A stretch of DNA of 20,352 nucleotides from Hyphomicrobiales bacterium (lineage in GTDB: Bacteria > Pseudomonadota > Alphaproteobacteria > Rhizobiales > S144-35). Below the pieces are notes generated by a model. That model was given only the letters and a program-made list of their open reading frames with translations. It did no database searches and was not told where the DNA came from. Position numbers and translations under genes: made by a program. The DNA lies in assembly GCA_015494185.1 (NCBI GenBank), contig WGBT01000045.1, positions 1-20,352 of the forward strand, read 5' to 3'. This document shows positions 1-6,955 of the stretch, in pieces (positions within the stretch are counted from its first letter, which is position 1; the number at the start of each line of letters is the position of its first letter).

Positions 1-1
1 C

Positions 2-1216
2 CAACAGGCCCATAGTGAGACACTAGCCTGTTCGCTCAATTTCCGTGCCGAAAACCGGCTTGCCAACCGCTTCGTTCTGGTTGCCAATCTGGAAGCCAAA
101 GATGGCGGCAAGGCAATCATTGCCGGCAATGAGCGGGTGATTCGCGCCCGGCTGTCGGATGCCAAATTTTTCTGGGAACAGGACCGCGGCAAGGATTTGG
201 AAAAGGATTTCCTGCCCCAGCTTGACCACATCACCTTTCACGCCAAGCTTGGCAGCCAGGGGGAACGGGTCCGCCGGATCGAGGCCATGGCCCGCGATAT
301 CGCCCCTTTTGTCGATGCCGATCCTGATGAGGCCGCCCTTGCCGCCCGGCTCTGTAAAGCTGATCTGGTTTCCGAAATGGTTGGTGAATTTCCCGATCTG
401 CAAGGGCTGATGGGCAAATATTATGCGCTTGGGCGCTGCCACAAGCCCCCTATTGCCCAAGCCATCGAAGACCACTACAAGCCGCAAGGCCCCTCTGATG
501 CGGTGCCCGCCGATCCGATCGCCATTGCCGTGGCGCTCGCAGACAAGCTCGACATGCTGGCAGGTTTCTGGTCGATCGATGAAAAACCCACCGGCTCGAA
601 AGACCCTTATGCCCTGCGCCGTGCCGCACTTGGTGTCATCCGCATTTTGCTTGAGAACAAAATCCGCTATCCGCTGTCCATTCACGCCGATGACGATCTG
701 CTGGCCTTCTTCGCCGACCGGCTGAAAGTCTATCTCCGTGACCGCGGCGCACGCCATGATTTGATCGATGCGGTATTTGCTTTAGGCAACCAGGACGACT
801 TGTTGATGATTGTCAAACGGGTGGAGGCGTTGGGCGCTTTTCTTGCCACACCCGATGGTGAAAACCTATTGGCTGGCGTCAAACGCGCATCGAATATTCT
901 GCGCATCGAAGAGAAGAAAGAGGGGCGAAGTTTTGAGGCTGCGCCGAACCCGGAGCTGCTGCAACAGCCAGAAGAAAAGGCCCTGTTTGAGGCGGTCATC
1001 ACGGTTTCAGAAACCGCGGGGGCTGCGATTGACAGGGAAGATTTCGAGGCCGCCATGGCGGAATTGGCGAAGCTGCGCGCACCGGTTGATGCTTTTTTCG
1101 ATCAGGTCACGGTGAACGCCGATGATCCGGCCTTGCGTGAAAACCGTCTCCGTCTGCTCAATCAAATCCGCCAAGCCACACGCAAGGTTGCCGATTTTTC
1201 CAGAATCGCGGGTTGA
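2..1216 (+). CDS. glyS: Glycine--tRNA ligase beta subunit, 5' end outside window
   Basis: Beta subunit of the heterotetrameric bacterial glycyl-tRNA synthetase, which charges tRNA-Gly in the cytoplasm together with the alpha subunit GlyQ. The frame is open from base 2 and 404 residues are visible before the TGA; family members are about 690-720 residues, so roughly the first 40% is missing. Family motifs seen in order are NRFVLVANLEA-DGGK, RARLSDAKFFWEQD, ITFHAKLGSQGERV, KADLVSEMVGEFPDLQGLMG, AIEDHYKPQGPSD and FWSIDEKPTGSKDP. The C-terminal DALR-type anticodon-binding region follows (HDLIDAVFALG, VKRASNIL). The first ~20 visible residues match the usual family pattern poorly; this may be local divergence. 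The gene is on the opposite strand from the hydrolase and PPDK genes that follow. Confidence 0.96.
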   Translation, partial: QQAHSETLACSLNFRAENRLANRFVLVANLEAKDGGKAIIAGNERVIRARLSDAKFFWEQDRGKDLEKDFLPQLDHITFHAKLGSQGERVRRIEAMARDIAPFVDADPDEAALAARLCKADLVSEMVGEFPDLQGLMGKYYALGRCHKPPIAQAIEDHYKPQGPSDAVPADPIAIAVALADKLDMLAGFWSIDEKPTGSKDPYALRRAALGVIRILLENKIRYPLSIHADDDLLAFFADRLKVYLRDRGARHDLIDAVFALGNQDDLLMIVKRVEALGAFLATPDGENLLAGVKRASNILRIEEKKEGRSFEAAPNPELLQQPEEKALFEAVITVSETAGAAIDREDFEAAMAELAKLRAPVDAFFDQVTVNADDPALRENRLRLLNQIRQATRKVADFSRIAG

Positions 1217-1380
1217 TCCACATAGGCATTCAACGCGCAAAAGAGCGCCAATATGAAAGAGGCCATGACCTTGACACACATTCCACGCAATGAATGTAAT
1301 ATCAACGACTCTTAGTATAGTACTGCTGGTATCATTCACTTGGAATCCTAACCATTCGCGCAACTAGAAAAGAGAACGCA

Positions 1381-1608
1381 ATGTTCACAGCTTTTGTCAT
1401 CTATCCCCTTATTGCCCTCATTGCCGCGATTGCGGCCGACCGCATGGCCGACAAACGCAATCGTCATCGCCTGTTTTGGATGAGCGCCAGCCTGCTGTTC
1501 CCGCCGATGGCAATATTGCTTTACGCCTTGAAAGTCAGACCCCCCGAAAAACGCCCACGCTATGACCACCACGATGATGATGATTTACGGGATTTCATGC
1601 GTGACTAA
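1381..1608 (+). CDS. Small two-helix membrane protein, unknown function
   Basis: A 75-residue protein that I do not recognise as a named family. Residues about 3-20 (TAFVIYPLIALIAAIAAD) and 32-50 (LFWMSASLLFPPMAILLYAL) look like two membrane helices, joined by a short basic loop (MADKRNRHR). The C-terminal tail is highly charged, with His and Asp clustered (YDHHDDDDLRDFMRD), and could bind a metal; that is inference. The start follows a purine-rich AGAAAAGAGAA stretch at ribosome-binding distance. The gene lies 164 bases after glyS on the same strand. Its TAA stop codon merges with the left edge of a palindromic repeat, so that repeat may supply its 3' end. Coding status rests on composition and start context only. 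Confidence 0.6.
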   Translation: MFTAFVIYPLIALIAAIAADRMADKRNRHRLFWMSASLLFPPMAILLYALKVRPPEKRPRYDHHDDDDLRDFMRD

Positions 1609-1711
1609 TACCAGCGGGATTTATCATTGACCCCTGACGTTTTTCGTATCCCTTTGGACTTTTTGCATTGATTGAACGGGATACGAATGAAGGTCAGGGG
1701 CCTGCTGGTAT
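1608..1711 (+). repeat. TA-flanked palindromic element, copy 1 (104 bp)
   Basis: The outer arms are ATACCAGCGGG on the left and CCTGCTGGTAT on the right. Inner arms pair TTGACCCCTGAC with GGTCAGGGGCC, and CGTATCCC with GGGATACG. The whole unit can fold into one long hairpin. The same layout recurs at 6446-6554, 6691-6792, 6791-6894 and 13234-13336. The termini CCAGC...GCTGG are flanked by TA on both sides, as expected for IS630/Tc1-type miniature elements; no transposase is present here. Confidence 0.85.
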
Positions 1712-1752
1712 ACCCTTTTTTTCGCGAAAACAAGGAAGCTTGTACCGAGAAA

Positions 1753-1850
1753 GGCTTGAAAACACGGCACGGGCTGCTTGACACCTTTTACCTTTTTCAT
1801 AACTTAAAAAGAAAGGTGTCAAGCCCTTACCGTTGTATATGTTCAAAGCC
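1753..1850. repeat. Second, unrelated long palindrome
   Basis: An imperfect inverted repeat whose core pairs GCTTGACACCTTTT (from 1776) with AAAGGTGTCAAGC (to 1823). It extends outward through ACGG/CCGT and GGCTTGAA/TTCAAAGCC. The loop is AT-rich. The sequence differs from the 104-bp element just upstream. It lies between two convergent genes (the small membrane protein and the hydrolase), so it could serve as a bidirectional terminator; there is no clean T-run on both sides, so this is tentative. Confidence 0.7.
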
Positions 1851-1891
1851 CAAATAGCGTGTTCTCCACCTTTAATTAGAACGGAACAGGC

Positions 1892-3052
1892 TCAACCTTT
1901 ATTGCCGCTCTTCAAGGATGGTGTATAAAGTTTCTGGAAAGTCTCCGTCACCGCCGCCCGTTTGGCGATATAGAAAATATGCCGCCCGATCTTCTTGACA
2001 CGTTTCAGGCTATGGCGCCACTCCGGTGAGACATAGGTCGCATGATAGTGAGTGGCATAGCCAATATCATCGAGCCAAACTTCACCACCGGTAACCTGTC
2101 GGGCGATGCGTTTTGACATTTCCCATTGGGCCTTGTTCGATGGCCGGTCGGCCTGACCATCACAGGCAAAAGAGAACTGACAAGCATTCTTGCGATGTTC
2201 CCCCTGAAAAATCACCCCGCAAATGGTGTCTGGGAATTCTGGACTGCGCACCCTATTCATAATGACTTGGGCCACCGCCAACTGTCCCCGGATGGGTTCC
2301 CCACGGGCTTCGAAATAAATCGCAGTTGTCAGGCAACGCATCTCACGGCGGCGAAACTCTTCCTCGGTCAAACCGCCAAAGGCGCGCCCCGACTGTAACA
2401 GGCGTGGCCGCATTGCCGCCTGACGAATCGCCAATTTCTCCGCTTCATACGGATCGAGCCGCCGGCCATTGTGATTGCGCCCTTCAGGAAGTTCCGGCAG
2501 ACCGGTCGCTGCGGCAATCACCAAAGGCGATTTGATTGCCTGGGCATAAGGGGCTGAATGCCCGCCCATATTGGCGCTTGCCATCGCCTGTTGTTGCGGC
2601 GCCAAATCCAATCGATCACTTTTGCCACGGTAACGAATGCGTGCGGTCTTGATCCCGCCTGGGGAATAAAGCTTTTTCCGGGCGAGAAATTCTTTGCCCG
2701 GATCGCGCCTGGTTTTATTGATCGTCGTGGTCTGGAAAAGATCCGCCCGCGGTCCTTTGCCCCGTTGGTTGAAGAGAAACGCCGCCCGAAACGGCACGGG
2801 TTGACGCGTGAAACTGCCAACGGGCGTATGGAAATAACGGGGCAAATTCCTGACTTTGACCGTCTCATTGACACCGGCTGGATCATCAAGACCAAGCGTT
2901 GCCTTAATCCGCTGCTTCAACTCCGTTCCAAACGGAATTTCATCAATAAGTTCAAGATGCCCGGCAAGATAGCCAAATCCCAACACAGGCAAGGTTGCCA
3001 CCGCCAGAACGGCATGCCCCAACTTACTGTTTTCCCGTTTCCCCGTTGTCAT
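1892..3052 (-). CDS. SleB-type cell wall hydrolase (Hydrolase_2 family)
   Basis: A 386-residue protein with an N-terminal hydrophobic segment at about residues 12-31, which is likely a signal anchor that places the rest in the periplasm. A long, weakly conserved basic and proline-rich region spans about residues 40-230. The C-terminal domain, about 235-365, carries the SleB/CwlJ hydrolase signatures: CLTTAIYFEARGEP with the conserved Glu248, GQLAVAQVIMNRV, FPDTICGVIFQG, CQFSFACDG, ATHYHATYVSPEW and IGRHIFY. The family cleaves peptidoglycan as lytic transglycosylases or amidase-like enzymes. In Gram-negatives it is thought to act in wall remodelling rather than spore germination. The start is an ATG preceded by a weak AAAGAA. 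It is convergent with the upstream small gene and separated by 464 bases from ppdK on its other side. Confidence 0.92.
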   Translation of the reverse strand: MTTGKRENSKLGHAVLAVATLPVLGFGYLAGHLELIDEIPFGTELKQRIKATLGLDDPAGVNETVKVRNLPRYFHTPVGSFTRQPVPFRAAFLFNQRGKGPRADLFQTTTINKTRRDPGKEFLARKKLYSPGGIKTARIRYRGKSDRLDLAPQQQAMASANMGGHSAPYAQAIKSPLVIAAATGLPELPEGRNHNGRRLDPYEAEKLAIRQAAMRPRLLQSGRAFGGLTEEEFRRREMRCLTTAIYFEARGEPIRGQLAVAQVIMNRVRSPEFPDTICGVIFQGEHRKNACQFSFACDGQADRPSNKAQWEMSKRIARQVTGGEVWLDDIGYATHYHATYVSPEWRHSLKRVKKIGRHIFYIAKRAAVTETFQKLYTPSLKSGNKG

Positions 3053-3516
3053 AATTCTTTACTCAACACCAACTTTAGACGCCAAGTTTGCAACGCGTCC
3101 TTATTTCAAGACGATACGCAATAAACAACTTGAAACAAACAGATGGAAAAGGAGCTGCCTATTTTATCACCACAAGTCTTACTGATCATCAAAACAATGG
3201 GCTCCTTATCACAGAAAAACATTCAACATTCGAAAGTTATAAATTTTATTAATCTCTACACATCATGTCGAAATTTACATGTAATGATTAATAAATTCAA
3301 CTTCATGACGACTTTCAAAACACCTCAAAAAAAATGTAATAAGAAAAAGCGTTATGAAAGCTGTCATTCACTGCAGAGACTTGAGATATATGATCGCTCA
3401 AAGGCCTGCCTCATGAACTCGCGCTGTCTCAAACGGTTTCACCATCATCCGCACTATGGCGATGAATAGCGGAAAAATTATGTTCCCTTGCCGTTTTCAG
3501 TTTCAAAAGCGCTTCC
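3053..3516. other. AT-rich intergenic region
   Basis: This 464-base spacer between ppdK (whose 3' end is on its left-hand neighbour side at 3517) and the hydrolase start is clearly more AT-rich than the flanking genes, most strongly at 3160-3360. It should contain the hydrolase promoter, but I cannot pick a convincing -35/-10 pair. An open plus-strand frame at 3143-3469 has no recognisable motifs, many Lys/Asn codons and no good ribosome-binding site, so I do not call it a gene. Confidence 0.6.
3245..3295. repeat. AT-rich nested inverted repeat
   Basis: The 9-base arms TTTATTAAT (3245-3253) and ATTAATAAA (3287-3295) are perfect inverted copies. Inside them lies a CATGT...ACATG pair around CGAAATTT. 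It sits in the most AT-rich part of the spacer upstream of the SleB-type hydrolase gene. It could be a regulator-binding site or just AT-rich sequence. Confidence 0.45.
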
Positions 3517-6381
3517 TCAACCATCGCCCCTGTCGCGCAAAAGGCTTGCTTGGGCTGCCGCCAATCGCGCCACAGGAACACGAAACGGCGAACATGAAAT
3601 ATAGGCCAGATCGAGCGCTTCAAAAAAACGGATGGATTGGGGATCGCCGCCATGTTCACCACAAATGCCAAGTGTGATACCGGGCTTGCGCTCACGGCTG
3701 CGCTCAGTGGCTTCCGTCAACAAGGTGCCAACGCCAGCTTTGTCGAGCACCACAAAGGGATCGGTTTCCCATACGCCACGGGACAGATAATCGCTCAAGA
3801 ACTTGGCGGCGTCATCACGGCTTATCCCTAAAACCATCTGCGTCAAGTCATTGGTGCCAAAGCTCAAAAAATCTGCGCTGTCGCTTAGATCATCGGCTCG
3901 CAAGGCGGCCCGCGGCACTTCAATCATCGCCCCCACCCGATAGGACAGTTCGATACCATGCTGCTTTGCAACCTCTGCCGCCACATCGTCGATGACGGCC
4001 CGGACCAGATCAAATTCGGACCGCATCGCCACAAAGGGCACCATGATTTCAATTTCACTGCGCCTTTTGATCCGTTTTTCCACCTCAATGGCAGCTTCGA
4101 AAATGGCCCGAGCCTGCATGCGCGGGATCTCGGGATAGGTGATCGCCAACCGGCACCCGCGATGCCCAAGCATCGGATTGGATTCCTTCAGCTCAGCAAT
4201 CCGCCGCCGCAAGCGAACATCAGAAATGCCCATACGATCGGCAACATTACGCACGTCATCTTCCAGACGTGGCAAAAATTCATGCAATGGCGGATCAAAC
4301 AGCCGAATGGTTACTGGCCGTCCCGCCATGATCTCGAACAGGTTGGTCAATTCACGTTGCTGAAGCAACGCCAGCTGGTCCAAGGCGCTTTTACGATCTT
4401 GCTCTGTTTCCGCCAAGATCATGCGGCGAATGGCAATCAATCCCGCCGGCTCAAAGAACATATGCTCCGTGCGGCACAAGCCCAAACCTTCCGCCCCGAA
4501 ACGGCGCGCCTGGCGTAACTCCCGGGGCATCTCCGCATTGGCGCGAACCTGCATCCGGCGGAATTCATCGGCCCAACTCATCAGTGTGGCAAAAGAGCCG
4601 GAAAGTTCCGGATGATGCATCCGGGCGCTGCCTGCTAAAACGGCCCCGGTCTTGCCATCGATGGTGATCTCATCCCCCGCCTTGAAACGCTTGCCCGCAA
4701 TATTGAGAACCTTGCGCACAGCATCGATTTCAACCCCAGCGGCGCCAGTGACACAAGGCTTTCCCATCCCCCGCGCCATCACCGCGGCATGGCTGCTCAT
4801 CCCGCCACGGCTGGTCAATACACCACTGGCAGCCGACATCGCTTGCACATCTTTGGGACCGGTCTCCTTGCAAACAAAAATCGCGCCACGTCCTTGGGCT
4901 GCCAAACGTTGCGCCTCGCCAACATCAAAGACAATAGCCCCGCTCGCCGCCCCAGGAGCCGCTGGAATGCCACGGGTCAGCACGGTTATGTCCTGGTCCG
5001 GATCCAAGGTCGGATGCAACAAGGGATCAAGGCTGTCAGGCGAAACCCGCAGCACCGCCATCTGTCTTGAAATCAGCCCTTCCTGGGCCAATTCCACCGC
5101 AATCCGGATCGCCGCCTTGCTGGAACGTTGGGCTGGTTGAGTCTGCAATAAGAACAACTTCCCCTTTTCAACGGTAAACTCGACAAATTGCGCATCCTTG
5201 AAATGCTGCTCCAAACGCTTGGCAATCTCACCAATTTGCCGATAGAGCTCGGGCCGCCACTCTTCAAATGAGGGCCTCTCACCCCCGCCCACGGTTTCCC
5301 CACGCCGCAAACAGGCCGGCGCTTTGAGACCGTGGAACAAATCAATTCCCTGCGCATCGATCAGATAACGTCCCGAGAGACATTTGCGGCCGGTTTCGAT
5401 ATCGCGCGTGTTGAAATAGCCGGTGGCACAATCCTCACCGCAATCGCCAAACACCATCTGTTGGATCGTGATCGCCGTGCCCCATTCATGCGGAATGCCC
5501 GCCACTTTGCGCGCGATTGCGGTATGCTCATCATCCCAGGCTGCAAAACCAGCCGCAATGGCCCGCCATAGCTGCTCATAAGGATCTTGCGGAAAGGGCG
5601 TATCGGTGTGTTTTTCAACCACCGCCTTGAAATGCTTCACGATCTGCTGCAGGTCATCCGTGGAAAGCTGGGCATTGGGCGGCAGCCCCCGGGATAAGCG
5701 ATAATCATCGAGGACCCGTTCAAAGATCGCGGGCCGGATACCAAGGACAATATCCGCATAGGATTGAATGAAACGGCGATAGCTCCGCAAGACGTACCGG
5801 CATCTCTCAGGCTGCTGGTTTTGAGCGGCAAGAGCTGCTGCCACCGTCTCGTCATTCAGCCCAAGATCGAGCACGGTTTCGATCAGCCCCGGCATGGGCA
5901 CTCTGGCACCTGGGCGAACCGAGAGCAGCAACGGATTTTCTGGATCGCCAAATGAGCGCCCGGTTTGCTGTTGCAAAATTCCAAGCGCCTTTTTCACTTG
6001 CGCCTTCAATCGTGTCGACAATTCGCCTTTGGCATATTCGTTGTGATAGGCGATTGTTGGAATCGTAAACCCCGGAGGAACCGGCAACCCAAGACGGCAC
6101 ATCTCGGCCAGATTGGCCCCCTTGAGCCCGAGCAAAGGGACATCATCGCGGCCCCCCTCTGCCGCGCCAGCGCCAAAACTATAAACCAGCTTTTGGCAAT
6201 TGGTATCTTGCTTGAGCCGTTTTGGGCGGACCGTCTCGCTTTTCTCGGATTTCAACCAACTGTCGGGCAGGCTTACTCCCTTGAAAAGGCGAAGACTATG
6301 GTCTTCAAAGCGATGCCAGTTTGTGACAACCTTATTCGTTATCCGGCGTAAAGCTGTCGGACCATGAAACCTCACAGGCAT
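3517..6381 (-). CDS. ppdK: Pyruvate, phosphate dikinase, divergent ATP-grasp domain
   Basis: PPDK interconverts ATP + pyruvate + Pi and AMP + PEP + PPi through a swivelling phosphohistidine domain. The order of domains is complete. The N-terminal ATP-grasp domain spans about 65-420 (LLGLKGANLAEM, SYRRFIQSYADIVLG). The phosphohistidine motif SRGGMSSHAAVMARGMGKPCV has its His near residue 531. The C-terminal TIM barrel shows LGLCRTEHMFFEP, NPMLGHRGCRL, MIEVPRAAL, SFGTNDLTQ and GICGEHGGDP, with the catalytic Cys near 907. Oddities: the usual SVRSGA is SVRPGA, the usual QGEDVVAG is QGIDLFHG, and the usual LQTRNGKR is LQTQPAQR. The protein is 954 residues from the ATG at 6381, against about 870-900 normally, with ~60 extra N-terminal residues that resemble nothing. 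An in-frame TTG lies just upstream at 6387. No ribosome-binding site is convincing, so the true start is uncertain. Confidence 0.93.
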   Translation of the reverse strand: MPVRFHGPTALRRITNKVVTNWHRFEDHSLRLFKGVSLPDSWLKSEKSETVRPKRLKQDTNCQKLVYSFGAGAAEGGRDDVPLLGLKGANLAEMCRLGLPVPPGFTIPTIAYHNEYAKGELSTRLKAQVKKALGILQQQTGRSFGDPENPLLLSVRPGARVPMPGLIETVLDLGLNDETVAAALAAQNQQPERCRYVLRSYRRFIQSYADIVLGIRPAIFERVLDDYRLSRGLPPNAQLSTDDLQQIVKHFKAVVEKHTDTPFPQDPYEQLWRAIAAGFAAWDDEHTAIARKVAGIPHEWGTAITIQQMVFGDCGEDCATGYFNTRDIETGRKCLSGRYLIDAQGIDLFHGLKAPACLRRGETVGGGERPSFEEWRPELYRQIGEIAKRLEQHFKDAQFVEFTVEKGKLFLLQTQPAQRSSKAAIRIAVELAQEGLISRQMAVLRVSPDSLDPLLHPTLDPDQDITVLTRGIPAAPGAASGAIVFDVGEAQRLAAQGRGAIFVCKETGPKDVQAMSAASGVLTSRGGMSSHAAVMARGMGKPCVTGAAGVEIDAVRKVLNIAGKRFKAGDEITIDGKTGAVLAGSARMHHPELSGSFATLMSWADEFRRMQVRANAEMPRELRQARRFGAEGLGLCRTEHMFFEPAGLIAIRRMILAETEQDRKSALDQLALLQQRELTNLFEIMAGRPVTIRLFDPPLHEFLPRLEDDVRNVADRMGISDVRLRRRIAELKESNPMLGHRGCRLAITYPEIPRMQARAIFEAAIEVEKRIKRRSEIEIMVPFVAMRSEFDLVRAVIDDVAAEVAKQHGIELSYRVGAMIEVPRAALRADDLSDSADFLSFGTNDLTQMVLGISRDDAAKFLSDYLSRGVWETDPFVVLDKAGVGTLLTEATERSRERKPGITLGICGEHGGDPQSIRFFEALDLAYISCSPFRVPVARLAAAQASLLRDRGDG

Positions 6382-6445
6382 TCCCAAATGTCAATTTCCC
6401 CATCAAAACATCTGTCACGGAAAACTCTATTTATACCAAACATTT

Positions 6446-6554
6446 ATACCAACGTCCCCCTGAGCTTCATTCGTCTGCCTGCCGTTCAATCAACGCAGAA
6501 AGTTTCAAAGAGATACGGAAAAGATGAAAAGGTCAATAAAAATACCGCCAGTAT
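6446..6554 (-). repeat. TA-flanked palindromic element, copy 2 (inverted)
   Basis: Read on the minus strand it aligns along its full length with the copies at 6791-6894 and 1608-1711. On the plus strand, recognisable blocks in order are TATACCAACG, GCCGTTCAATC, TTTCAAAGAGATACGGAAAAG, GGTCAATAAAAATACCG and CCAGTAT. It is diverged but colinear. Confidence 0.8.
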
Positions 6555-6690
6555 TTTATATGTAAAAGTCTGCCCTGACACTATAGACTGGGGCAGTTCC
6601 GCCCTTACCTTCCATGGTGAGCACAGGCTATGGCCAGAAGCTGTTCAAAAGCCGGGCTCTGTCCATCAGACCAAATGTCGATTTTTACAA

Positions 6691-6792
6691 TTGCCCAACG
6701 GTCTTGACCGTCATTTCTATACCGCTCATTTACACTGACCTTCAAGGGGAGATGGAAGCGATAAACGGTCAATGAAAACACCGGGGGATTAT
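6691..6792 (-). repeat. TA-flanked palindromic element, copy 3 (inverted, most diverged)
   Basis: Aligns in the minus orientation with the other copies through CCAACGG, TATACCG-TCATTTAC, TTCAAGGGGAGA-GGAAGC, GGTCAATGA and ACACCGGGGGATTAT. Its right end touches the left end of the next copy at 6791, which makes an inverted pair that shares the TA boundary. Divergence suggests it is older than the neighbouring copy. Confidence 0.65.
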
Positions 6793-6894
6793 ACCAGCGG
6801 TATTGATCATTGACTTTTTCATGCTTTCCGTATCCCTTTGAATTTTCTTCGTAAATTGAACGGTATACGAAGAAAGGTCAGGGGCCGTTGGTAT
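6791..6894 (+). repeat. TA-flanked palindromic element, copy 4
   Basis: 104 bases, running from ATACCAGCGGTATTGATCAT to GGTCAGGGGCCGTTGGTAT with the internal block TTTCCGTATCCCTTTGAATT. This is the best-conserved relative of the copy at 13234-13336. It lies about 60 bases downstream of the gltX stop. Its hairpin could end or stabilise the long suf-gltX transcript; that role is inference. Confidence 0.85.
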
Positions 6895-6955
6895 TATACA
6901 GGAATTGGGGCTTTGAATAATGAACGGAACCGGGAGCATGAGACGTCGTTGACAC

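Larger units (their letters stand above)
6382..6955. other. Repeat-filled intergenic region between gltX and ppdK
   Basis: This region separates the end of the gltX transcription unit from the start of ppdK; both genes run leftward. About 300 of its ~570 bases are three copies of the palindromic element. The remainder, 6555-6690, includes an inverted repeat CTGCCC...GGGCAG around 6571-6597 and should hold the ppdK promoter, which I cannot place. Open frames here run across repeats and show no protein-family motif. Confidence 0.7.

Noticed and set aside
1271..1302. TTGACA...TAATAT as a promoter for the small membrane gene
   Set aside because: The spacer is 20 bases, too long for a confident sigma70 call.
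1672..1857. 61-codon plus-strand frame
   Set aside because: It starts inside the 104-bp palindromic element and runs through the second palindrome, so it is repeat sequence rather than a gene.
3143..3469. 108-codon plus-strand frame in the AT-rich spacer
   Set aside because: Codon use reflects AT content, no family features are visible and it covers an inverted repeat. A real but unknown small gene cannot be excluded completely.
6364..6738. 124-codon plus-strand frame
   Set aside because: It spans two copies of the palindromic element and has no motif or ribosome-binding site.
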